Below are positions 1 to 8,700 of a DNA stretch of 12,256 bases, in pieces; within the stretch, counting starts at the first letter, position 1, and each line of letters begins with the position of its first letter. The translations under genes were made by a program, and so were the position numbers. This DNA comes from Armatimonadetes bacterium UBA5829 (GTDB lineage: Bacteria > Armatimonadota > UBA5829), in contig DJHI01000307.1 in NCBI GenBank assembly GCA_002431715.1, positions 1-12,256 of the forward strand, in the 5' to 3' direction. Under the pieces are notes generated by a model that saw nothing but the letters and a program-made list of their open reading frames with translations, was not told where the DNA came from and did no database searches.

Positions 1-47
1 GCACGCCCTATGGCAGCGTGGATAGTGCTCTTATGCTGTTGGGTAAT
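1..47 (+). repeat. Direct repeat shared with the TIGR03790 gene (copy at 1197-1243)
   Basis: Bases 1-22 are identical to 1197-1218. Over 1-47 against 1197-1243, I count 40 of 47 matching by eye, with most differences at third codon positions. Both copies are read in the same protein frame, so this is coding paralogy and not a mobile repeat. The repeat could still recombine and delete the PEP-CTERM gene lying between the copies. Confidence 0.7.
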
Positions 48-83
48 TTTCCGGCCAGTCTGCATGCTATACTCCAATCATAG
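1..83 (+). pseudogene. 3' end of a truncated TIGR03790-like paralogue
   Basis: The frame beginning at base 3 reads TPYGSVDSALMLLGN, then a short unrelated tail, and stops at TAG 81-83. The same motif occurs inside the large secreted protein downstream (FGTPYGSVDAALMLMGN, near its residues 123-139), where the family domain continues for almost 400 more residues. This copy therefore ends far too early and is most simply the remnant of a second, tandem TIGR03790-family gene whose 3' part has been lost. Its 5' part lies outside the window, so its state is unknown. It could instead be a naturally short homologue, but the abrupt loss of similarity after GN argues against that. Confidence 0.6.
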
Positions 84-221
84 CCCGACGCAGTATGGGG
101 GCTGCTTTTTGCAGTTCGGATAGTGCGCCGGGTTTTTCATTAAAGGCAGAGGAGACATGCTCTGGCAAAGTAGGCAGTATGGCAGTATTTGTGCAATAAA
201 AACAAATGGAGGGAAATCCAA
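84..221 (+). promoter_or_regulatory. Leader of the PEP-CTERM operon, with a weak sigma-54-like site
   Basis: No gene is seen here. The octamer GGCAGTAT occurs twice in tandem (173-180 and 181-188). Bases 180-195 read TGGCAGTATTTGTGCA, which has the GG-N10-GC spacing of a sigma-54 -24/-12 promoter and matches the consensus TGGCACG-N4-TTGCW at 9 of 12 defined positions. Transcription from it would start near 206, leaving only about 16 bases before the ATG, which is unusually short. No convincing sigma-70 promoter was found. Sigma-54 control of PEP-CTERM genes is known in floc-forming Zoogloea, which makes the match worth recording, but it may be chance. Confidence 0.2.
208..213 (+). promoter_or_regulatory. 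Shine-Dalgarno for the PEP-CTERM gene; fixes start at 222
   Basis: GGAGGG lies eight bases before ATG 222. An upstream in-frame TTG at 189 would add eleven charged residues ahead of the signal peptide and has no ribosome site, so 222 is the better start. Confidence 0.8.
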
Positions 222-830
222 ATGAAAAAGATTACTGTAGTTCTGGCAGTTTTGTTATTACTTGCTCTTGCCCAGATGGGCCAAGCTGCTGATTTGCAGG
301 CGGGGTGGTATGTGAAGTTTGGACAAATCGCGCTTTTGGGCGCTATTCCGCAACCACCTTACTATACGGCAATAGATTGGAATTTCACTGTTACGCCAGG
401 CACCTACGGGCCTTTTGAAGTCACGACTGATACTGCTCAGTGGGCGGAGTGGCCTGTAACCATATCTGTGCCGACCACGCAGACTGGGGTAGCAGCTGGA
501 ACTTCTGTATATTTGTACGGTCAGCCGGAAGTTCCAATGTCATTCATAGCAGATCGGCTGGATATAGTATATGAAACGAATTATGATTCTTCACAAATGA
601 TTGCGCAACTCTATGTCCAACACGCCAGTGGACAGACAGACCTCCTCTGGACAGAACCGAGGTCAGGCCATCACTGGGGTAATGTCAATGTCCTAGGACT
701 ATGGCAGTATATTCAACCAACAGACACACTTTACTTCAAAGTGGTTGCTGTCCCTGAGCCATCACAATTTTTGGCACTGCTAACACCTGCTGTATGCGTT
801 CTGTTGATGAAGCGGAGGACGTTTAGGTGA
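222..830 (+). CDS. PEP-CTERM sorting domain-containing secreted protein
   Basis: A 202-residue exported protein. It starts with MKK and a hydrophobic leucine/valine-rich stretch ending near GQAAD (about residue 22), a typical Sec signal peptide with an A-x-A-type cleavage site. The middle is rich in Thr, Val, Tyr and Trp, looks beta-structured, and matches no domain I recognise. The last 25 residues are a PEP-CTERM tail: VPEPS with P178-E179-P180, then a hydrophobic membrane segment (FLALLTPAVCVLL), then basic residues KRR. In this family the tail is recognised by exosortase, a membrane transpeptidase-like protease, and the protein is delivered to the outer surface or exopolysaccharide matrix. 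No exosortase gene is in the window. The TGA stop overlaps the GTG of the next gene, so the two are probably translated together. The specific role of the mature domain is unknown. Confidence 0.88.
   Translation: MKKITVVLAVLLLLALAQMGQAADLQAGWYVKFGQIALLGAIPQPPYYTAIDWNFTVTPGTYGPFEVTTDTAQWAEWPVTISVPTTQTGVAAGTSVYLYGQPEVPMSFIADRLDIVYETNYDSSQMIAQLYVQHASGQTDLLWTEPRSGHHWGNVNVLGLWQYIQPTDTLYFKVVAVPEPSQFLALLTPAVCVLLMKRRTFR
814..818 (+). promoter_or_regulatory. Shine-Dalgarno for the TIGR03790 gene, inside the preceding gene
   Basis: GGAGG lies eight bases before GTG 827, within the last codons of the PEP-CTERM gene. With the GTGA overlap (827-830) it supports GTG as the true start and coupled translation. 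Confidence 0.75.
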
Positions 831-3800
831 GATCACTAATCTGGACTGTTCTCTTTACTGCGCTGTTTGTGTTCAACGGCCCGGTATCTTTTGCATTTAC
901 ACCACATGAAGTGCTGGTGGTGTACAATAGTCAACCGCTACCTGATCCGTCATCGCTTATATATGCAACAGCCATCCAAATCGTGCCAGCCTCAGAAGGC
1001 GTTGCCAAATACTACGCACAGGCACGCGGAATTCCTGCTTGCAACTTGCTCGGTCTGCCACAAGCATCTTTTTATGAATCAATATCTGAAAATCTATACG
1101 TACCATACATTGCCACTCCCATCTCCAACTATCTTTCTACGCATCCAAACATCAAGGTAATCGTGCTGTGCTATGGAATACCTACAACCGTTTTTGGCAC
1201 GCCCTATGGCAGCGTGGACGCTGCCCTTATGCTTATGGGCAATCCGAATATTCTGAGTCAAACCCATTGGGGATTGCGTGATTCTCAAGGGTACTTAGTT
1301 CACAACCCATTCTATAACAGTTCTGTTAGTTGGGATGAGTTCAGAGACTCTTCGGCAAACACAATAGATGCAGGTAATGGACAGACCTGGAAACTGAACT
1401 ATCTTGTCACACGTCTCGATGGTTTCAGTTCACCTACGACTACCGTTACCATCAGCGGCCAGAATTACTCTATACCAAGCGATGTCAAAGAGATTATAGA
1501 CCGTGCAGAGAGAGCAAACAGTGCTGGGGTTGCGGGACTTGACGACGCTATCGCAGTGATTGATGACGGAGGAAGCAGCAATTGGATACATTCCCCGTCC
1601 ACGGTGTCAACGCTAAATGATCTGCTCGAGCCGATCACCGGTAGTGGTGATAACGTACATTACCTTCCGAGTGCAAACTACGAATTTGCTGTCGACGAGG
1701 ACAACGTTCTGGGTTATTCGAGCCCTGGGTCCTACGACTACTCAGCGGATCTGAGTACAACGTGGTGGCGGCCTCATAACACCTGGAAAGACGGTTCTGT
1801 CGCGCTGTATTGGAATGTATCGACTGATGCTTCGTATTTGCGAGCAGCAAACTTCGACAGTAGTTGGGATTCAGGCTGCAACACAGACCCAGCCAATATA
1901 GAACCGGGAGTGTTTAGGGTCAATGTGGCTGCTCACATATCAAGCCTATATGACGGCACTATACTGCGTCTTTTCGGCTCAGATCCAAAAGTGCTTCTGG
2001 CAGAGACACAGTTCCAAGATGGAATTGCCCGTATCGATCTCAATACCATACAATGGCCATCCAATTATTCTACATTTTTTGAGCGTTGTTTTGCTGATAA
2101 TGATGTATATCATCCAGGCGAAACATTTGCACGCACAGATCTCGGTGTCAATTTATACGAAGCTTGGTCTGAGTCTGCAGGGTACACTTATAATGCGGGT
2201 GCAGGACAAAGCCGATCTGTAGAGTTGATTCGTGACGGTGCTAGTGCCACTGCAGGCAATGCCTCCGAACCACATGCAAATTGCACACCAAACCCCAATG
2301 TTATTCTCCCAAAGTACACCAGTGGATACACGTGGGCTGAGAGTGCAATTATAGGAATGCCATATGTCAGTTGGCAACAACTTTCAATTGGGGATCCTTT
2401 GATGGCTGCTTGTGCTACTCCTCCGACTGTAGAAATCACAACCCCAAGCACAGATGGCACGACAATATCCGGCACAACCTACAATGTAGCTGCTACGGCG
2501 ACTCCGGTGAATGCTACCGGCATAAAAAGAGTCGAGTTCTGGTTGACTGATGGTGAAGACGTATGCTCATTACTTGCCACGGACTATACTTCGCCATATG
2601 GCTTTATTTTTGATACAACTACTTTATCAGATGGACGTTATTTGCTCGGAGCGGTTGCTTATGAGGACACAAGTGTCCGCGAATGCGGCATGTTTTGTCG
2701 CCCGGTTATTGTTAACAACGGCGGAAGCCCAACCAGTGTCAGCATAACCAGCCCGTCCACTGACGGTTCAGTCCTATCAAACACCGCAACCATCGCAGTC
2801 TCGGCAACACCTTCCACAACGCCTGAAACAGCGAGGGTAGACTTGTGGCTTCACAGCGCGGCGCGGGATATTATGATAGGAACGGTCTATGCCGGAACCG
2901 CATTCAACTTCGACTTTGACACTACGCAAGTACCGGCAGGAAGCTACGGATTGCAGGCGGTGGCTTATAGCTCGACCGGTCAAGCGAGTGCATCATCGGT
3001 CCGACAAGCATATATTGACAACTCATCACTGGTTCAGATAACAGAACCTGCGACTGATGGCCAACAGAAGTCGGGCAAGTTCACGATGACAGCATCAACC
3101 GACCCCAACGCATCTGTCGCTCATGTTGATTTCTGGCTCGGGCAAAACTCTTGTAGAGGCATCTTGGTTGCCTCGGACACTACGGTTCCATATACCTGTG
3201 ATATTGACAGCACAACATTCAAAAACGGTGACTATACCATTAGAGCTTTTGCCTATGATGCTTCAAATGTCTTCTTAGGTGCTTCAACTCTAAGAACAGT
3301 GTCGATTGACAATTCAACACTTATCACAATTGTGAATCCTTCAATGAACGGCCAAACGATATCAGAAATTTTGCCCGTCGATGTAACTGTTGCAACAAGC
3401 GATCCAGTGATAAATAGCGTCGATTTATGGATTTATGGGCAAAACGCGACTAGAACAATTTCCGATATTGCTTCTCCCTTCAGTTGGACTATAGACACAA
3501 CTACAATAGCCAACGGTTCTTATACTCTGAAGGCGATTGGATATAAGCTAGGCGGTGGACAAGTAGCTGATTCGCCAACAAGAACAATCACCGTCAGTAA
3601 TCCTAATCTACTGTCCATTACATCACCAGCTACCGATGGCACGATTTTATCAGGAACGACAACCCTTGTAATTGGAGCACAGTCGAGCAACCCTGATTAT
3701 GGAAGGATTGAAATAAATTTCACTGGAAAGAGCTCTGCAACATTTAACATAACGAGCAGACCCTTTGAGTATGCACTGAATACTACGTCTTTAACAGATG

Positions 3801-5500
3801 GAGTTTACACCATCACGGTATATGCCTATAAGCCGGATGGCCGTAAGGTTGCTAGTTCATCCGCAACTCGGACGGTCATAATCAACAATAATCATACTGC
3901 CTGTGCAAGAATCCATGATGCAAGAGCATTGTCAAACGGCTCACTTTGTAAGCTAGAGGGTCAGGCTGTCTCTGCAGGTACAGGTGATTCGATGGATGGC
4001 GCATTCTACATCGAGGAATCTGATCGGACAGCGGGTGTGAGAGTTGCGTGGACAGGATCCACGATTCCGGTAGGCAAGAAAGTGACTGTGCTGGGAACCA
4101 TCGGAAACAATACATCGACCGGTGAAAGAGAAATAACAGCCGACGATGTGTGGATTTCGACGGAGAATTCTTCCATTGCCCCATTGGGCATGAATAACTT
4201 TCTCATTGGCGGTGCTGCACCCGTGAATGAACTATATACCCCAGGTATCACCGACGGTGTCGGCCTATATAACATAGGTCTTCTTGTTCGTATCTGGGGC
4301 AAGGTTAAATATGTCGGAGACAACTATATCTATATTGATGACGGTAGTGCTGGCAATATCCAAGACGGAAATACTTTGGAAGGGCCGATTATCGTGCCAC
4401 TAGATGGTAGCGCAATTCCAACAACATATCCTCAAGTGAAAGGAATCCGTGTCTACTGTGAAAATCTTACGAAACCGGGTATTGGCGACTATGTAAGCAT
4501 TACCGGAATAAGTAGTACTAAGCTTATTGGAAGCAATATTGTACGGCATATCCGAGTGAGAAATCAGAACGATATCTGCTATGTGGATGCTTATAAGCGT
4601 TGTGCCAAGAAACTAAACCCAGACTCGCTATATGACGGTTACTTTGTAGATATCAACCAAAGCGCAATACCTGTCGGTAGTAAAATCCGTCTGATTAATG
4701 CCATTGTTGACCAGCAGTATGGAAGCTATATGTTAGTAAGACATATAGATACTGCAATTAGTTGGAGTTACACTCATCTTCTGCTGCCAACTTATGTCTC
4801 AGCAGCAACGGCGCTGACTGCAATTAACACGGTAACTATAACAGGGACATCTTATGCCAACGGTAATGACCAGTGGATACAGACTGATGCGATTTACCTT
4901 GGTGGAAGCACTTATGGTGCTATGGGTGCAATGAGTGTAAATCAGAGTAGCCTAGATGCTGCAAGTGCTCTTAGTGTTGATGACGTAATGCTTGTAGAGG
5001 AGAACGAAGGACCGGAAATCGGTGGGGGTCCTTTCAGAGCTTGGCCGTATCCCACAGCCGAGGAAATCCTTGCAAGCAATAGTTTCCAGCAGCGGTACAG
5101 CCAAATTGGAGCTATTGGTTGGGTAATATCTCAGCCTGATGGAACACTAATTAACCTAGCGGCTGAAGCAACCTGTGGCAAGTGGTATGACGGTCAAGTC
5201 TTTGGTCTACGAGAATGGTTTGAGCCTATTCCAAATGGTGCAAATCTGCTGCTATATCTTGACGCGCCTATCAAGCTCGAAGGTGATTTCAAAAACATCG
5301 CCACTATAGACGTTATCGGCGGCACGCTAGTTACATTAAGTGATGGGCGAAAAGCCTTAATGAAGCCGGAAGCAGTCTATGTTTACACTGATTCCAAAGG
5401 CAAATGGACTCCTCCTGTGCCTTGGCTGAAGACCATGAGCACGAACGGAGTTACCGATAGTTCGGAAGACTGGCCTTGGAAAACAAAGGTAGCGCCATAA
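827..5500 (+). CDS. Secreted TIGR03790-family protein with Ig-like repeats and OB-like C-terminal domains
   Basis: A 1,557-residue protein with a GTG start. Residues 1-24 form a signal peptide ending SFAF. Residues about 28-530 match the TIGR03790 family as I know it: VLVVYNSQ near the start, EGVAKYYAQARGIP, VLCYGIPTTVFGTPYG, NASEPH (E481) and the closing SWQQLSIGDPL (GDPL 522-525). The family is of unknown function and occurs in genomes with exosortase, consistent with the PEP-CTERM gene just upstream. Five Ig-like repeats follow, starting near residues 535, 638, 736, 833 and 930. Each opens with a version of ITSPSTDG, has a VDFWL-type strand in the middle and ends with a DGxYxLxAxAY-type strand. 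From about 1025 to the end come several beta-rich segments resembling OB-fold modules (GAFYIEESDRTAGVRV; VRIWGKV near 1154 with YIYIDDGS). There is no PEP-CTERM tail or other anchor, so it is probably periplasmic or released. The extension makes it much longer than the core domain. Confidence 0.85.
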   Translation: MRSLIWTVLFTALFVFNGPVSFAFTPHEVLVVYNSQPLPDPSSLIYATAIQIVPASEGVAKYYAQARGIPACNLLGLPQASFYESISENLYVPYIATPISNYLSTHPNIKVIVLCYGIPTTVFGTPYGSVDAALMLMGNPNILSQTHWGLRDSQGYLVHNPFYNSSVSWDEFRDSSANTIDAGNGQTWKLNYLVTRLDGFSSPTTTVTISGQNYSIPSDVKEIIDRAERANSAGVAGLDDAIAVIDDGGSSNWIHSPSTVSTLNDLLEPITGSGDNVHYLPSANYEFAVDEDNVLGYSSPGSYDYSADLSTTWWRPHNTWKDGSVALYWNVSTDASYLRAANFDSSWDSGCNTDPANIEPGVFRVNVAAHISSLYDGTILRLFGSDPKVLLAETQFQDGIARIDLNTIQWPSNYSTFFERCFADNDVYHPGETFARTDLGVNLYEAWSESAGYTYNAGAGQSRSVELIRDGASATAGNASEPHANCTPNPNVILPKYTSGYTWAESAIIGMPYVSWQQLSIGDPLMAACATPPTVEITTPSTDGTTISGTTYNVAATATPVNATGIKRVEFWLTDGEDVCSLLATDYTSPYGFIFDTTTLSDGRYLLGAVAYEDTSVRECGMFCRPVIVNNGGSPTSVSITSPSTDGSVLSNTATIAVSATPSTTPETARVDLWLHSAARDIMIGTVYAGTAFNFDFDTTQVPAGSYGLQAVAYSSTGQASASSVRQAYIDNSSLVQITEPATDGQQKSGKFTMTASTDPNASVAHVDFWLGQNSCRGILVASDTTVPYTCDIDSTTFKNGDYTIRAFAYDASNVFLGASTLRTVSIDNSTLITIVNPSMNGQTISEILPVDVTVATSDPVINSVDLWIYGQNATRTISDIASPFSWTIDTTTIANGSYTLKAIGYKLGGGQVADSPTRTITVSNPNLLSITSPATDGTILSGTTTLVIGAQSSNPDYGRIEINFTGKSSATFNITSRPFEYALNTTSLTDGVYTITVYAYKPDGRKVASSSATRTVIINNNHTACARIHDARALSNGSLCKLEGQAVSAGTGDSMDGAFYIEESDRTAGVRVAWTGSTIPVGKKVTVLGTIGNNTSTGEREITADDVWISTENSSIAPLGMNNFLIGGAAPVNELYTPGITDGVGLYNIGLLVRIWGKVKYVGDNYIYIDDGSAGNIQDGNTLEGPIIVPLDGSAIPTTYPQVKGIRVYCENLTKPGIGDYVSITGISSTKLIGSNIVRHIRVRNQNDICYVDAYKRCAKKLNPDSLYDGYFVDINQSAIPVGSKIRLINAIVDQQYGSYMLVRHIDTAISWSYTHLLLPTYVSAATALTAINTVTITGTSYANGNDQWIQTDAIYLGGSTYGAMGAMSVNQSSLDAASALSVDDVMLVEENEGPEIGGGPFRAWPYPTAEEILASNSFQQRYSQIGAIGWVISQPDGTLINLAAEATCGKWYDGQVFGLREWFEPIPNGANLLLYLDAPIKLEGDFKNIATIDVIGGTLVTLSDGRKALMKPEAVYVYTDSKGKWTPPVPWLKTMSTNGVTDSSEDWPWKTKVAP

Positions 5501-5533
5501 GCAAATAAGGTGGATAAAAAGATAGTTTAACCT

Positions 5534-5570
5534 AAGCGGTCTGTAGATGATCCCACTATAGACCGTTTTT
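5534..5570 (+). terminator. Intrinsic terminator of the surface-protein operon
   Basis: CGGTCTGTAG (5537-5546) pairs with CTATAGACCG (5556-5565) through ten pairs, one of them G-U, around a nine-base loop, followed by TTTTT. The pairing extends with AAG upstream against the first Ts. It lies 34 bases after the stop of the TIGR03790 gene and separates that operon from the helicase operon. Confidence 0.85.
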
Positions 5571-5644
5571 AAATATTTGAGAATCTGAACTTTTTATATA
5601 GTCAACAGATCAAAGGAAACGCATGTCACTTGCAATAGTCCTGA

Positions 5645-5665
5645 TCAAGATGCAAGCAATCTTGA
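5645..5665. repeat. Inverted repeat, candidate operator
   Basis: TCAAGAT (5645-5651) and ATCTTGA (5659-5665) are perfect inverted arms separated by seven bases. The right arm overlaps the proposed -35 box. The arm centres are about 14 bases apart, a little more than one helical turn, so a dimeric repressor is possible. No regulator gene is visible nearby. It could also be chance in AT-rich intergenic DNA. Confidence 0.4.
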
Positions 5666-5691
5666 CTGTTCAGCTTTTATTGCAGTAGGAT
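5662..5691 (+). promoter_or_regulatory. Probable sigma-70-type promoter of the helicase/methyltransferase operon
   Basis: TTGACT (5662-5667, one mismatch to TTGACA) is followed after 18 bases by TAGGAT (5686-5691). Transcription would begin near 5698 and give a leader of about 45 bases before the ATG at 5743. It is the best promoter-like pair in the 5571-5742 gap, which holds no gene. Confidence 0.45.
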
Positions 5692-5742
5692 AACGATTAG
5701 ATAGGCTACCTTGTTGATACAAGTGAGGATTTCTTAATCTGG

Positions 5743-8700
5743 ATGACTACTGACCTTACATTCATAACCAATGAAGAGGAAGCCAACCTTCTGAGCCGAT
5801 TCAACGTGCTAGTTAGAGATTGCAAAGCCTTCGATGTGCTGGTCGGCTATTTTTTTGCCAGTGGTTTTCACTCCCTATATAAATCGCTGGAAAACACAGA
5901 CTCCATTAGGATACTGGTAGGCATAAACACCAATAGAAGCGTGTTAGATGCAATTAATTACGCTTGTCACTCTGACCAGCTCTCTATGAACTACTCGCAT
6001 TATGAAGTCAAAGAGAGTATAGAACCTGTGGTGGTTGGCGAGTTTGAGGACTCGGAAGATAACCAGGTAGTCGAAGAAGGTATTCACAAATTTGTTGAGT
6101 GGCTAAAAAGTGGAAAGCTTCAAATAAAGGCTTATCCATCGCAAAACCTTCATGCGAAGCTGTACATCATAACCTTTTCCGAAGGTGATAGGGACGCCGG
6201 AAGGGTCATTACAGGTTCCAGCAACTTTACACAAGCTGGCCTGATAGACAATCTTGAGTTTAATGTGGAACTCAAAAACCGCTCTGACTATGAATATGCA
6301 CTGCAAAAGTTCAATGAGCTTTGGGATAATGCAGTCGATATTAACGAGAAGTACCTTGAGATCATCCGAACCAAAACTTGGATGAATGATACAATTACAC
6401 CCTACGAGCTTTACCTAAAGTTTCTTTACGAGTATTTCAGAGATGAACTTAACCAGTCTGAGGACTTGTTTTACAGATACGTCCCTGAGAGCTTTCGTAA
6501 GTTGGAATATCAGGAGCAGGCCGTTCTCAGTGCAAAGCGGACAATCGAAGAGTATGGCGGCGTTTTTATCTCGGACGTTGTAGGTCTTGGCAAGACGTAC
6601 ATTTGTGCTTTATTGGCTAACCAACTGGATGGTCGGCATTTGGTAATTGCACCTCCGGTTCTTCTGGACAAAAGCAATCCCGGTTCATGGCCGAATGTCT
6701 TCAGAGACTTCAACATACCGGCTACCTATGAATCACTTGGTAAGCTGGACAAGTTATTAGCTGATGGTGTCGGTAAGTATGATAATGTCTTTATTGATGA
6801 AGCCCACAGATTCAGGAACGAAACCAACACAACTTACGAGAGCCTTGCCAGGGTATGCAGAGGCAAAAAGGTAATTCTCGTTACGGCGACACCTTATAAC
6901 AACTATCCCAAGGATATTCTAAGCCAGATAAAGCTGTTTCAGAGTTCAAAAAAAAGTTCTATCCCCAATTTGCCTAACTTGGAGAGTTTCTTCTCCAGAC
7001 TCGAAAAGAAAATCCGTGATCTGGATCGTAAACAGGACTATGAACTTTATATGCAGACCGTCAAGGACAACGCCAAAGAGATACGGGAGAAAGTGCTTAA
7101 ATATCTGATGATTCGCCGAACGCGATCCGAGATTGTAAAGTATTTCGGTGACGACTTGGACAAACAAGGGCTACGCTTTCCTGAAGTTGCTGATCCTGAG
7201 CCTGTATACTATGAACTCAACGATGAAGAAGACGCCATTTTTGAGGAGACAATGAAGTACCTCACGTCTTCGCTGACCTACGCTCGATATATGCCGAAGC
7301 TTTACCTAAAGAAGGGCATTGGCCATTCCGAGCGGCTTTCTCAAACCAACATGGCCAGCCTAATGAAAATACTTCTTGTTAAGAGGCTGGAAAGTAGTGT
7401 CTATGCGTTCAAACAGTCGATTGGAAGGTTCGTAATATCTTATCAGCAGGTTCTGAGCGAGTTTGAAGCAGGACGGGTTTACATCAGCAAGAGATATTCC
7501 GAGAAGATAGTAGAAATGCTGGACGATGACGATGAGGCAGCCATTCAACAACTCATTGACGAGGATAAGGCAGAAGCCTTCGATGCTTCAGATTTCAGAC
7601 CAGAGTTCGAGGAACATCTAAAGCAGGATTTGCAGATATTGCAAAATATCTGCGATATGTGGTCACAGGTCACAAGGGATGCAAAGCTGCTTAAGTTCAA
7701 GAAAATACTGAAGTCATCAGGCATATTGAGGGATAACAAACTGTTGATCTTCACGGAGTCCAAAGAAACAGCCGGATATCTGTTAGATGAACTTAATAAA
7801 GCGTATCGGAATAAGGTTATAACTTTTACTGGTGGTTCCAGTGCTGCGGATCGGGCGAAGGTTATTGATAACTTCGATGCAAAGGTGCAAGAACCAAAGG
7901 ATGATTATCGTATTCTTATCGCAACAGAGGTTCTTTCGGAAGGCGTTAATCTCCATAGGTCGAATGTGGTCATCAACTACGATATTCCCTGGAATCCCAC
8001 TCGAATGATGCAACGTGTTGGCCGCGTCAACAGGGTAGATACACCGTTTGATACCATCTATACATACAACTTCTTCCCCACCAGACAATCAAACGATCAG
8101 ATAAAACTCAAGGAATCTGCCGAAGCTAAGATTCATGCATTTATCTCGATGCTTGGCGCGGATGCACGGCTTCTTTTGGAGGGTGAGGAGATTGAGTCTC
8201 ACGAACTCTTCAATCGCTTGATTTCCAAGAAGACTATTACCGGCAGCGATGAAGGCGAAGAGACGGAACTCAAGTATCTTCAGGTCATTCGAGACTTGCG
8301 TGAGAATAATCCCGACCTGTTCGAGAGAACCAAACGGTTGCCGAAAAAGGCCAGAACCGCCCGAACACATTCAGGCGACAATAGCGCAATCACATACTTC
8401 CGAAAAGGCAAGCTCCAGAAGTTTTTCCTTGCTGGTGCAGATAGCGAGGCTGTGGAGCTTGACTTTATGGCGGCAGCCTCTCTGCTTGAAGCTGCGCCCG
8501 ATGTTCCAAAGGAAGCTCTCGGCCAGGACTTCTATTTTATGCTTGAAAAGAATAAGGAAGCGTTTATTGTTGCAACAGACGAAGAACTGAGCGAGCCGGT
8601 TCAGCAAACAGGGAGCCGAAGCAATCTGGTGAAGCTTCATGCAATATTGAAGGCACTACGGAAGGATATGCGCAAGCTTACTGACGACCAGGAGCAATAT

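Noticed and set aside
89..116. Possible terminator after the upstream remnant
   Set aside because: GCAG/CTGC gives only a four-pair stem before a T run, too weak to call.
189..221. Upstream TTG start for the PEP-CTERM protein
   Set aside because: It has no ribosome site and adds hydrophilic residues before the signal peptide; ATG 222 has GGAGGG at ideal spacing.
5577..5602. Second promoter candidate, TTGAGA with TATAGT
   Set aside because: The spacing is only 14 bases and it lies directly against the terminator; the pair at 5662-5691 is better.
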